Shown one piece after another: positions 40,540 to 49,405 of a DNA stretch of 64,000 nucleotides. The DNA is from Treponema phagedenis (GTDB lineage: Bacteria > Spirochaetota > Spirochaetia > Treponematales > Treponemataceae), in the NCBI RefSeq assembly GCF_008153345.1, contig NZ_CP042818.1:992001-1056000 (forward strand), given 5' to 3'. A program made the translations under genes and the position numbers. The notes under the pieces are model-generated. The model did no database searches. It was given only the letters and a program-made list of their open reading frames with translations, and was not told the DNA's origin. Each line of letters opens with the position of its first letter. Position 1 is the stretch's first letter.

Positions 40540-42009
40540 TGAAAAAAATGAGAATTTGTCTTTAATCTGTGATAATTTCACCCCTATAAGTTTTCAATGA
40601 ATATTTCGCCCCTATATTTTACCGAGGTGAAATTATTGACTTGTTACACTAAACTGGAGGAATGAAATTATTTATGAGCATTGATCAAATTACACGAGGA
40701 CATGTTATTGCCAACTGCCTAGAGGGGAGATGTACGGTACAACAGGCTGCGCTTCGATTAAACCTTTCACGAAGACGCGTACAGCAATTAAAAAAGGCGT
40801 TCAAAGAAAAGGGTGCAGTCGCAATGCTGCATGGCAACAGTCAGCGTCCCTCTGCAAAGAAGACCTCGAAAGAAATTGAGCAGCGATTACTTGCGCTGCG
40901 AAGCGATCCCGCATTGTCAAAAAGCAATTTTTTGCATTTTCATGAAATAGTAACTGAAGAATATCAATTGCAGCTGTCATATTCGACTCTGCGCCGTATT
41001 CTGTTATCACATGGAATTTGTTCACCAAAGAAAAGACGAACACGAAAGAAGGTGCATAAAACGCGCGAGAGAAGAGCTTGCTTCGGAGAGCTGTTGCAAG
41101 TGGACGCAACCCCGTTTCCTTGGTTCGGCGGGAAAGAAAAATCCGCATTACATGCTTTTATTGATGATGCACGCGGAATGATTACCGGTCTTTATTTATG
41201 CAAAAACGAGTGCCTGCTCGGATATTTAGAAGTTCTGCGGCAGACACTCGAAAATTACGGACTCCCTGCCGCTCTTTATCCGGATAAGTGTAGCGTTTTT
41301 TTTTGTTAATGCAAAAAAACAGTTATCCATTGAGGAGCAATTACAAGGAACCAAGGAACAAGTAACACAATTCGGCAAAATTATCAAGTACTTAGGAATC
41401 GATATGTTCCCGGCTCATTCATCACAAGCAAAAGGACGTGTTGAGCGATTATGGCAAACTTTACAAAGCCGACTCCCTGTTGAATTTGCACGACGCGGAA
41501 TTACAACCATAGAGCAAGCAAATCAATTCTTAAAAGAGTATATCGGTATTTTCAACAAACAGTTTGGTGTTCCTGCCTGCGATTCATATTCAATGTTTGT
41601 ACCGACGCCAAAAACACTCGATCTTGATAAACTGTTGTCATCGGTTATTACGCGCAAACTTTCAAGCGGCTCTACCATCTCAATCAAAAACCATTTGTTT
41701 AAAATTGAGCAGAATAAATTCGGCGCAGGCACAATGGTAAATGTATTGATTTCCCAAAAGCATGGTATACGCGCTTTAATACATGATGAATTCTATCCGA
41801 TTGTACCGCTCGATGATATATACCGAACCGATACGGTTGGACGAACCGGAGACCTGCCTCAAGTAGTTATTGACTTGATTTATGAATTCTTACTTAAAGA
41901 TGCAAAAGCAGGATAACTCGATGTGTTAAGGGGTGCAATTTTCATTGCAAAATTAACCCCCTTTAGGGGTGAAATATTCACTGGTTATTGACATGAAAAA
42001 AATGAGAAT
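40539..42009 (+). mobile_element. IS1202/ISTde1-like insertion sequence with 17-bp target duplication
   Basis: Element about 40556-41992. The 17-bp direct repeat ATGAAAAAAATGAGAAT is at 40539-40555 and 41993-42009. The ends are imperfect inverted repeats with GTCWWTAAYCWGTGA and TTTCACCCCTA in common (left 40558-40587, right 41992-41962). I recall that the IS1202 family has a subgroup ISTde1 with target duplications of about 15-18 bp, which fits; this is memory. It holds a frameshifted transposase. Confidence 0.85.
40662..41916 (+). pseudogene. Transposase (IS1202/ISNCY-like DDE), frameshifted at a run of nine T
   Basis: N-terminal helix-turn-helix (GRCTVQQAALRLNLSRRRVQ) and an rve-type DDE core. 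The first Asp is in LLQVDATPF and the second in AFIDDARGM; the Glu is in KGRVERLWQTLQ after the shift. The frame 40662-41309 stops just after T9 (41296-41304); removing one T joins it to the frame that runs to 41916 (SVFFVNAKKQL). This gives about 417 residues, the usual size. It is either a dead copy or one that relies on slippage at the T9 run. Confidence 0.82.
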
Positions 42010-42226
42010 AACTACGACAAAAGCTGAGAAAACGTTTTTCAGCTTTTGAACCGGCATGCACGTGCTGCAAAAGGAGCTGCTCAGGCTGTAAACAAATTAT
42101 CAACACCGAAAAAAGATGAAGAGTAATTAATAAACTGTGTAATGCCTCATGGTTCCTGTTCACAGATTACATATGAATGAGGCTTTACAGCTTTTTTATA
42201 ACAGGAGTTTTCAAATTTGAAGCCCT
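41993..42226. other. Intergenic region 3' of the IS, with hairpins and a protein-like tail
   Basis: Contains AAAAGCTGA..TCAGCTTTT (42019-42048), a terminator-like hairpin, and a 27-codon open tail 42046-42126 reading AAKGAAQAVNKLSTPKKDEE before a stop. A further GCCTCAT..ATGAGGC pair (about 42143-42183) with T-run follows. No whole gene. Confidence 0.35.
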
Positions 42227-42821
42227 CGTGTAGCGTTTTGTAATTAAGGTTCTGTTATAAAAATCGGAGTATCAACAATAAGGGACTGTGGATTTAAGCA
42301 TTCCTATGGTAAACTTACTCACCGTTGCAAAACTCATTGGCGAAGTTAAAGCGAATTTCTAAAACTTCGCCCTTGCAAAATTCCACACGATGTTTAAAAG
42401 CATCAACACAAAACTGTAAAATTGAAGCTTTTAAACTCGTAGGCGAAGTAAAGCGAATTTCTAAAACTTCGCCCTTGCGCCGTGTCGGGCTCTTTTATAA
42501 TAGGAAGTTTTCAAACTCAATAGGTTTCATTTTGCCACGGACGGCAAAACTCAGAACAATGTAAAACGATGTTTAAAAACTACTACACCGACATAAATAG
42601 GAGTTTTTAAACTCGTAGCACTGATTTAATCAAGAATACTAAAAATCAGGGCGTGGACGCCCGTGGTTCCACACAGAAGCGACGTTTTAAAGCAAAATAG
42701 TTTGCAAAGCTTTAAAACTCGCAGGTTTGGTTTTGACATGGACGTCAAAACCAAACCGTCGGGTCAAACTCTTTTTTATAAAATTGTCTTGATTCGTAGT
42801 AGAATGAATTAAATGTTCAAA
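42227..42821 (+). repeat. Dispersed hairpin repeat, copy F (about 595 bp)
   Basis: Head at left (GTGTAGCGTTTTGTAATTAAG, ~42227), tail degenerate at the right (ATAAAATTGTCTTGATTCG). It holds the 34-codon type module of copy D (in + orientation) and common-loop hairpins 42530-42549 (loop ACGGAC), 42649-42662 (weak) and 42724-42757 (14-bp stem GGTTTGGTTTTGAC, loop ATGGAC). Confidence 0.75.
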
Positions 42822-42858
42822 ATAATATCAGCTCGTAAGTTTCAATGCGCGTAGTATA

Positions 42859-44811
42859 TTATTCTTGAGTTTCAAGTTTGCGGGCGGCTTCTTCCCATTG
42901 GGTTAAAAGATCGGCAACCGTATTTTGCAGCTCTGTAATTTTTTCCTGCACTTTGCGGCTTTGCTCATGGTCTGAATATACGGAAGGGTTTTCAAGAAGT
43001 TTTTCTTGTGCAGCAATTTCCTTTTCGGTTTCTTCGATTTTAGATAAGAGTTTTTGTTCCTCCCGTTCTGATTTGCGCCGTTCAGCTCGCTGCTTTTTTT
43101 GCTCTTCATAGGAAAGGATGGCTTCACTTTTTGCCGCAGAAATGTTTGGAGTAGCGTTTTCTTTTTCATCAGCATCTTCTTTATCTTTGCGGTAAAGATA
43201 ATAATCATAGCTGCCGGGGAAATTCCGTATACGGGATGCTTGCAGGGCATGTTCTTTATCGGGCGCTTGCAATTCTAGCACTCTCGTTGCAAGGTTTTGA
43301 ATAAAATCTTTATCATGCGATACAAAAAGAATTGTCGCATCAAAGTGCTGCAAAGCATTCAGCAACACATCTTTTGAATGCAAGTCCAAATGGTTGGTTG
43401 GTTCATCCAAGATAAGCAGATTGAGCGGCTTTAATAAAAGACGCAAAAGGGCTAGTCTGCTTTTTTCTCCGCCCGATAAAACGGAAATGCTTTTATAAAT
43501 ATCATCTCCGCGAAATAAAAAGGCGGCAAGCATGTCGCGCAGTTTTGGTATAAAGTCTGTCGGCGCTTCTTTTTCAAGTAAGTCGATAATGCTTTCGGTT
43601 CCGGTCATTTTTTCGGATTCATCTTGAGAGAAAAAACCAACCCGCACACCAGAGCCGTACAGAACTTCTCCGCTAAACTCAGGATCTTCGCCCGCCAGTA
43701 TTTTAAGCAGGGTGGTTTTTCCTGCACCGTTTTTTCCCGCAAAGACTACACGCTCTCCCTTTTCGATTATCAGGTCTAAGTTTTGAATAACCTGATGTTC
43801 TCCGTAGGCTTTTGAAACCTGTTGTGCTTGAATGATAAGCTTTCCCGAATGCGGTGCCGGGGGAAAACGAAACTGTATTTTTTTTAACTGCTCAGGGATT
43901 TCTATGCGTTCTGTTTTTTCAAGCCGCTTTATTCTGTCCTGCACCAAAGCGGCCTTGCTTGCGTTGTATCTGAACTTTCTGATAAAGTCTTCGGTCTTTG
44001 CAATTTCTTCCTGCTGCTGCTCGTATGCTTTTATCAGCGTTTCAAGTTCTACAGCGCGAATCTTTTCGTATTGAGAATACGTGCCGACATAGCGTTTAAG
44101 CGTGCCGTTGAAAAGCTCATATATTTCATTTACTGTTGAGTCCAAAAAAAATCGGTCGTGGCTGACCAATAAAAAGCCGCCCTTATAATTTTTCAGCCAA
44201 GACTCAAGCCATGTGCGCGCTTCAATATCTAAATAGTTGGTAGGCTCGTCTAAAATAATAATATCGGCGCCGCTTAAAAGAATTTTTGCAAGCGCAATAC
44301 GCATTTGCCAACCGCCTGAAAATTCTTTGCAGGGACGATTAAAATCGTAATCGGTAAAACTTAACCCGCGGAGAACCTCATCGATTAAACCTTTGCGCCG
44401 ATACCAACCGCTTTCTTCCAATTCAATTTGCAAGTTATGGTACTCATCGGCAAGGTGCAAACTTTTTTCTTCGGATTCGTTTTCTGCAAGTTCGCTTCCC
44501 TTTACCTCAAGAAGCCTTAAAAGTTCCTTACTGTGCGCAAATGCTTTTTCCGCTTCCTCAACCAGGGTGTCTTCCTTATGGACAATCCCGGACTGCGGCA
44601 AATACGCAATTCGCGTTGATTTTTCTGAAGAAACAGTCCCCGAATCAGGTTGCTGCAATCCCGCAATAATTTTCATTAACGTTGATTTTCCGCAGCCATT
44701 TGCGCCGGTTAAAGCAGCCTTTGTGCCTTTGGTTAAAACAAGGGTTATGTCTTTCAGTAAATCCCTTGCACCGAATGCAAGGGATATTTGGGAAAGCTGT
44801 ACAAAAGACAT
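42859..44811 (-). CDS. ABC-F family ATPase
   Basis: A 650-residue soluble protein with two ABC modules and no membrane part. Module 1: Walker A GANGCGKST, signature SGGWQMR, Walker B IIILDEPTNYLD. Module 2: GKNGAGKTT, SGGEKSR, LLILDEPTNHLD. The inter-module linker (about 240-310) and the charged coiled coil at the end (SYEEQKKQRAERRKSEREEQ) are ABC-F features. Such proteins act on ribosomes, in translation rescue or antibiotic resistance. It overlaps the lipoprotein stop by one base, so the two genes are an operon. Confidence 0.92.
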   Translation of the reverse strand: MSFVQLSQISLAFGARDLLKDITLVLTKGTKAALTGANGCGKSTLMKIIAGLQQPDSGTVSSEKSTRIAYLPQSGIVHKEDTLVEEAEKAFAHSKELLRLLEVKGSELAENESEEKSLHLADEYHNLQIELEESGWYRRKGLIDEVLRGLSFTDYDFNRPCKEFSGGWQMRIALAKILLSGADIIILDEPTNYLDIEARTWLESWLKNYKGGFLLVSHDRFFLDSTVNEIYELFNGTLKRYVGTYSQYEKIRAVELETLIKAYEQQQEEIAKTEDFIRKFRYNASKAALVQDRIKRLEKTERIEIPEQLKKIQFRFPPAPHSGKLIIQAQQVSKAYGEHQVIQNLDLIIEKGERVVFAGKNGAGKTTLLKILAGEDPEFSGEVLYGSGVRVGFFSQDESEKMTGTESIIDLLEKEAPTDFIPKLRDMLAAFLFRGDDIYKSISVLSGGEKSRLALLRLLLKPLNLLILDEPTNHLDLHSKDVLLNALQHFDATILFVSHDKDFIQNLATRVLELQAPDKEHALQASRIRNFPGSYDYYLYRKDKEDADEKENATPNISAAKSEAILSYEEQKKQRAERRKSEREEQKLLSKIEETEKEIAAQEKLLENPSVYSDHEQSRKVQEKITELQNTVADLLTQWEEAARKLETQE

Positions 44812-46130
44812 TAGTGCTTTTCGCCTTCGGATTGAAAAAAGAGAATCACCGGATTTAAATTTCTTCTTACGACAACTCCGTCTTGTATATTTGCGGAATC
44901 GATGTATTCAAGTTTTAAGCTGTCTCCGGAAAGCACATATAAAAAGTTGACCCACTCGGAGGCGCCGTCAAAGTCAAAGGAAAGCACTCCCTTATATTCA
45001 GATTTTACCGAAGAGTCAATGAAAAATCGTACTGCAATATAACCTGAGTATCCGGAATTCTTGGGAATAATTGCCGGAGATAAAGCCTTTGCACCGTTCC
45101 AAATAAATTTATTGTTATCCTGAAATTCCAATTTACCATAATTTTTTGAGCGGAACACAGGTCCCGCAAGATAGAGATTTTTTAAAATTGCTGCTCGCCG
45201 CTCTTGTTCTTCGGTAATAATTTCTTCAGGAGTTTTTTCTAAAGTGATAAAAGTTTCGGTTCTGGGTTTTCCGTTGTTATCAATAAACTGCAAGACTACC
45301 GTATTTTCATCTCTGATTTGCATAGAAAGAGAAGAGCCTTCAAATAAATAAGTGTTGGTATTTGTTTTGGTAAGTTTTGAGTATGGAAAAGAAAAACGAT
45401 CATTTTTTATCTCTACTTTTGCAACACCTTTTTTTTCTCCGGGAGCAAATCCCCAATCAGTTGCCATCTCTTCAATATTTATTTGTTTTTTTAAAATCAT
45501 TTTTCGGTAACTTTCAGGGTACCAATTTTTTGTAAAAACAGCTTGCAAAGCAGGATCGTTAGCTGAATCGTCATGAGTTTCCTGTCCGACAGCAGACTCT
45601 CTTTCATCAAATATTTGTAAATTATACGAGAAACACCAGCCGGTTGTACCGTCATTGGTCATTACTTCGAACCACTCGCCTTCCAACTGTTTATCGCGTG
45701 CAATAACAGGCTCTCCGGCGCCTTTCCATAGAATTTTAACCGTTTGCCCCTGTCGCAATCGATATACCTGCTTGGCGGTGTTTTCGGCCTTTGCGCGCAA
45801 AGGGAGACCGTCAATTTTTGCATTTGCATACGTATAACGATATTCATTTGTTTTATCAACATAGGCTTGAGCTTCTTTCATGGAAGTAAAAAAACTGAGT
45901 TGCCATAAAGGAACTTCTAGTTTTTGTTTTTCTATGCCGATAATATATACTTTTGAAATATTCGAGCGCACATACACAGGCACTATATCGCCGGCCGTTA
46001 ACGGAGGTTCCAGGGAAGACCAGTTTACAACACCATAACCAATTCTATCCGAGCAGGAAGTAAGACCAAAAAGAAAAAATCCGATTATACAAATAAAAGA
46101 TAGTTTATAAAAGAATTTATTAGCTTGCAT
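44811..46130 (-). CDS. SH3-domain lipoprotein
   Basis: About 439 residues. Start ATG 46130 is chosen because it gives a lipoprotein signal peptide with lipobox LTSC (FICIIGFFLFGLTSCSD); the frame is open to 46196. Residues about 110-190 form a bacterial SH3-like domain (LPLRAKAENTAKQVYRLRQG, GEWFEVMTNDGTTGWCFSYN). The rest is unfamiliar beta-rich sequence. Probably sits at the outer leaflet of the inner membrane or on the cell surface and binds peptidoglycan or protein. Role unknown; operon with ABC-F. Confidence 0.8.
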   Translation of the reverse strand: MQANKFFYKLSFICIIGFFLFGLTSCSDRIGYGVVNWSSLEPPLTAGDIVPVYVRSNISKVYIIGIEKQKLEVPLWQLSFFTSMKEAQAYVDKTNEYRYTYANAKIDGLPLRAKAENTAKQVYRLRQGQTVKILWKGAGEPVIARDKQLEGEWFEVMTNDGTTGWCFSYNLQIFDERESAVGQETHDDSANDPALQAVFTKNWYPESYRKMILKKQINIEEMATDWGFAPGEKKGVAKVEIKNDRFSFPYSKLTKTNTNTYLFEGSSLSMQIRDENTVVLQFIDNNGKPRTETFITLEKTPEEIITEEQERRAAILKNLYLAGPVFRSKNYGKLEFQDNNKFIWNGAKALSPAIIPKNSGYSGYIAVRFFIDSSVKSEYKGVLSFDFDGASEWVNFLYVLSGDSLKLEYIDSANIQDGVVVRRNLNPVILFFQSEGEKH

Positions 46131-46367
46131 ATATCGCCAGTATATCCAAAAAAAATAGAAAACGCAAGAACACGACATGCTTGTAGATTTGCGCATGAGT
46201 CAGTATAAAAATAAGAAGTAGTATAAATTGAAGTTTTTTGCGGAGCGTTTTATTTTAAATGCTCGGAATTGAATGCTTACAAATCGCAGGTTTGGTTTTG
46301 CCGCGTATGTTAAAATCAGAATAATGCAAAGCACATTTAAAAGCATCAACACAGAATTATGAAATTG

Positions 46368-46511
46368 ATTATTTTTTTTAATGCATTTTATAAAAAGAGT
46401 CCGACACGGCGCAACGGTGGGCAATTTACCATAGGAATGCTTAAATCCGCAGCCCCTTATTGTTGATACTCCGATTTTTATAACAGGAAGTTAATTACAA
46501 AACGCTATACT
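46368..46511 (-). repeat. Dispersed hairpin repeat, copy G (head end intact)
   Basis: The right end (AATTACAAAACGCTATACT, to 46511) is a complete head. The left carries the tail segment TTTTTTTTAATGCATTTTAT cut short of its end. Right of the head lies a protein-like frame (see findings). Confidence 0.7.
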
Positions 46512-46899
46512 AACGGTGAACCGGGTGTTTCAGGATACAGACAAAACTGTTGTAGAAAGATCCTGTGCTCTTGTACAGGGGACGGCTGTTTACTTGGATA
46601 AAATATATCAACTCGCGGAATACAGACAACGCTATCTCCACACAAATAAAGATGAGTAAAACTACAGTGTGCCTGTGGTGCCCACACAGAAAAGATGTTT
46701 TACGGCGGGGCTATTTATAAAGCTTTAAAACTCGCAGGGTGCTTTTCCAACACGTAAAAAATAACTTGTATAAGAGAAAAATTTCAAACTGCAATGCGCG
46801 TTAATATAATTTTTATTTTTATGCTCCAACCTTATTTCTGTGCGCATGGGATATTGCATAAAAATACAAAAACATTGTATAATCTTACAAGAGGTTATT
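46512..46899. other. Intergenic region with protein-like tail 46516-46659
   Basis: A 47-residue + strand frame (GTG 46516 to TAA 46657-46659) reads VNRVFQDTDKTVVERSCALV and ends LAEYRQRYLHTNKDE. It is too short to name, but its composition looks like coding DNA; it may be the stub of a gene cut by repeat G. Between 46660 and 46745 there is a further broken module (GATGTTTTACGG..AAAACTCGCAG). The rest shows nothing clear. Confidence 0.35.
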
Positions 46900-47175
46900 A
46901 TGGATTTTATACATCAGAAAAACAGGATTTATGCAACCGATAGCGAAGGGAAAACAATCGCAGAGGTTACTTTTCCCGATATTTCCGAAAGGGAAGTTAT
47001 GATCGACCATACCTTTGTAGATTCTTCACTGCGAGGACAAGGTATTGCCGATAAGTTAATACGCGAAGTTATCGCAGTCGCAACAAAGCAAAATAAAAAA
47101 ATTGAGCCTGTGTGCTCATATGCAAAAACGTGGTTTGAAAATAATCCTGATTATAAAAACATTTGTACCGAGTAA
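46900..47175 (+). CDS. Small GNAT-type acetyltransferase (YjdJ-like)
   Basis: A 91-residue protein with a shortened acetyl-CoA-binding fold. ATEVTFPDIS-like beta strand, HTFVDSSLRGQGIADKLIRE (R/Q-x-x-G-x-G/A pyrophosphate loop) and EPVCSYAKTWFENNPDY are the family marks. ATG 46900 has AAGAGGT 7 bases upstream; the open frame begins 20 codons before. It is followed by a strong terminator at 47240. The target molecule is unknown. Confidence 0.85.
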   Translation: MDFIHQKNRIYATDSEGKTIAEVTFPDISEREVMIDHTFVDSSLRGQGIADKLIREVIAVATKQNKKIEPVCSYAKTWFENNPDYKNICTE

Positions 47176-47239
47176 ACCGGCACCGCCGATACAAACATTC
47201 CGTATGTAGTATCAAAGCTGAAAATTTCGGCAATTGTAC

Positions 47240-47276
47240 AATGAGTAATTCCAAAAAGAATTACTCATTGTTTTTT
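47240..47276. terminator. Intrinsic terminator between acetyltransferase and cytidylate-kinase-like gene
   Basis: AATGAGTAATTC (47240-47251) pairs with GAATTACTCATT (47258-47269), loop CAAAAA, then GTTTTTT. It ends the plus-strand gene and lies 16 bases from the stop of the minus-strand gene. Confidence 0.88.
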
Positions 47277-47291
47277 ATAGCAAACTGCTTT

Positions 47292-48113
47292 TTAAGGATA
47301 TGGCTTATATTCGTTTACCATACTGATGCTTGAGCGAACCGGTTTCCCTTTTGCCATATCGTTTGCAACAACAAGTGCTTGTTCAATAAGTGATGCAGAA
47401 TCAGCCACTCCGTGTAAGACAATTTCAGTCTCCGAAACCTCTGCATCCAAAAAATAAATGGGAAGCTTTAGGTCAAAAGCAATATGATTGATAATTTTTT
47501 GCCCGTGCAAAAGATCTGCAATATGCTCCCCCCCCTTCTCTTCTTCCTTCGCAGAAACGGTTTGTGAGCAGGCATACTTAATAATGTTCGCGGCTGTTTT
47601 ATGATCAACAAAGTCGGTATTGATTACAATATGATGAACGGCGGGATCATCATGTACTACATTAAAAAAGCATTTATGAAACCCTTCTCTATTGGTATCA
47701 CTTTCGATCATGAGTTCTTTTGCTTTTTTTTCAGGCCAATTAAATTCATTCATCAATCGCTCTACTCGCGTATGCTCGGAGGCTACCAGACGAACCGAAT
47801 AACAACCGGGAATACCTCGAAGAAGGGCAAAGCCGCCCCTGCCGATGAAAATTGTATTTCCCTTTTGTGCATGCTCATAAACTGCCTCGCGCAAATAATC
47901 AAAATATTCATCGCGGTCGCGCAAAAGCGAAGCCCAAAACGTCGGCTTTTTCTCATCGTATTTTTGTAAGCTTGATTCCGGGACACCGAGCTTTATCAAA
48001 TCCGCTTCAAGGGATTTTCTATCTACAAATTCATAACCCAATAATTTTGCAAGTTCTGCTGCGGTTTCGTCCCCGTACGATGCTATTTGTCGAGAGATTG
48101 TAATAATTGCCAT
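47292..48113 (-). CDS. Cytidylate kinase-like protein
   Basis: A 273-residue protein. N-terminal ISRQIASYGDETAAELAKLLG matches the cytidylate_kin2 type P-loop region, with the phosphate-binding S/G-rich loop, and FIGRGGFALLRGIPGCYSVRL, RVERLMNEF and ESDTNREGFHKCFFN match the NMP-kinase LID region. The C-terminal ~70 residues are unfamiliar. It may phosphorylate a cytidine-like nucleotide or act as a regulator. The start has AGGAGG 8 bases upstream. It is single and diverges from the NUDIX gene. Confidence 0.75.
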   Translation of the reverse strand: MAIITISRQIASYGDETAAELAKLLGYEFVDRKSLEADLIKLGVPESSLQKYDEKKPTFWASLLRDRDEYFDYLREAVYEHAQKGNTIFIGRGGFALLRGIPGCYSVRLVASEHTRVERLMNEFNWPEKKAKELMIESDTNREGFHKCFFNVVHDDPAVHHIVINTDFVDHKTAANIIKYACSQTVSAKEEEKGGEHIADLLHGQKIINHIAFDLKLPIYFLDAEVSETEIVLHGVADSASLIEQALVVANDMAKGKPVRSSISMVNEYKPYP

Positions 48114-48176
48114 AAACGCCTCCTTAGTATAGAATAAGCGGTAAATTCAATTCTGTCAAAGGAAGGTTTTAAAAAA

Positions 48177-48746
48177 ATGAAAAATATTCATGACTTGTGT
48201 TGGGCTCCCCAAGGAAGTAAAGAAATCTGTGAAACAAGGGTTTTTACCGTGAAAGAAATTGAAAGTCTTTCTCCCAAAAATGAGAAAAAGACATTTGTAT
48301 CAATTTTTGCACCCGAATGGGTAATTGTTATCCCGAGGATTGTAGATTCAACAGGGACTGCATATTTTTTGATGGTAACTCAATGGAGACACGGCTCTGC
48401 CGCTTTAAGTACGGAATTTCCCGGCGGTGTGGTGGATAAGGGGGAAACGCCTGAGCAGGCAGGACTGCGGGAGCTTTTAGAAGAAACCGGGAAAGAAGCT
48501 GTTCATATTGAACCGCTGGGAATTCTGTATCCTAATCCCGCAATTATGCAAAATCGCTCCCATGTTTTTTTAGCCGATTGCGGAGAAAAAACCGTTGCCA
48601 AGCATTTGGATCCGGATGAGTTTTTAGAAAGCGAAGCGTTCCCTGTGCATGAAATTCTAAAAAAACTCGGACAACCGCCTTTTGATCATGCGCTTATGTG
48701 TTCCGCAATGTTTTTATATTTGCAAAAATACGGAAAACTAAGCTGA
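48177..48746 (+). CDS. NUDIX hydrolase
   Basis: A 189-residue pyrophosphatase. The NUDIX box Gx5Ex7REUxEExGU is complete: GGVVDKGETPEQAGLRELLE followed by ETGK. The N-terminal beta strand EWVIVIPRIVDSTGTAYFLM and the later PNPAIMQNRSHVFLADCG fit the ADP-ribose/house-cleaning branch. AAGGAAGG lies 8 to 11 bases before ATG. A dispersed repeat begins directly after the stop codon at 48747. Confidence 0.9.
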   Translation: MKNIHDLCWAPQGSKEICETRVFTVKEIESLSPKNEKKTFVSIFAPEWVIVIPRIVDSTGTAYFLMVTQWRHGSAALSTEFPGGVVDKGETPEQAGLRELLEETGKEAVHIEPLGILYPNPAIMQNRSHVFLADCGEKTVAKHLDPDEFLESEAFPVHEILKKLGQPPFDHALMCSAMFLYLQKYGKLS

Positions 48747-48975
48747 CGGTATAACGTTCTTTTGATAATTCAATCCATTTTTATGCATTTTATACAAATC
48801 GTAAAAAATTTTATAAGAAAGAGCCCGACACAACGGTTTAGTTTTTGACGTCCTTGTCAAAAACTAAACCACGAGTTTTAAAGCTTTGCAAATAGTTTTG
48901 CTTTAAAACATCGTTTGGAATTTCGCAAGGGTGAGTAAACTTACCATAGGAATGCTGAAATCCGGTATGCCGGTA
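48747..48975 (-). repeat. Dispersed hairpin repeat, copy H (tail abuts NUDIX stop)
   Basis: Left tail CGGTATAACGTTC starts at the base after the NUDIX stop. Contains the 15-bp stem GGTTTAGTTTTTGAC (48835-48849), loop GTCCTT, and its pair to 48870. The right part has GTAAACTTACCATAGG and then loses similarity at ~48975. Confidence 0.72.
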
Positions 48976-49290
48976 TTGACGGGAACTCCACACGCAGCAA
49001 GGAGTTGTGTCCATACAAAAAAGTAACCGGACAAAACTCATTGTTCAGCATTGTACACGGACAGCAAAAACCAATTGTCAACGATGTTTTAAAAGCATAA
49101 ACTTTTTTAAAGTGCTTTTAAAACTCGAAGGTCAAGATGTTTTTGCAACATTTGCCAAGCAAAAACATCTTGACCCGTGTTAGGCGGACGGAGGGCGGCG
49201 AGCACTTTTTCAAAAGTGCGAAGCCGGATCCTTTTTGCGCGCCCAAAATAGCGCAAAAAGAGCCGGAGCGATAGCGGAGCCCGCAGTACG
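48976..49290. other. Intergenic hairpin cluster 3' of the phosphofructokinase
   Basis: Holds modules GATGTTTTAAAAGC..GCTTTTAAAAC (49083-49128) and GATGTTTTTGC..GCAAAAACATC (49137-49171), and CTTTTTGCGC..GCGCAAAAAG (49231-49260). The GC content is higher than around it. Frames on the minus strand here do not look like proteins. Confidence 0.45.
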
Positions 49291-49367
49291 CCGGCGGTTT
49301 GCAACTGCTCCGCTCCGGCACGCTTAATGGAAAGCCGGCTTTCTGCAAAGTTCAAACCGCAACACCC
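49291..49367 (-). repeat. Second repeat family, copy 2
   Basis: Similar to 21991-22071: CCGGCGGTTTG at one end and TTCAAACCGCAAC at the other, with CCGGC/GCCGG pairs within. It lies 39 bases from the stop of the PPi-phosphofructokinase on the minus strand. A degenerate third copy may be at 51349-51413. Confidence 0.5.
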
Positions 49368-49405
49368 GTATGCCAATAATAAAAACATGCGGTCTTTTAT
49401 TTTTT

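Noticed and set aside
49107-49388. Minus-strand frames of 76-93 codons near the hairpin cluster
   Set aside because: They lie in inverted repeats of higher GC content and contain no recognisable domain; no ribosome site.
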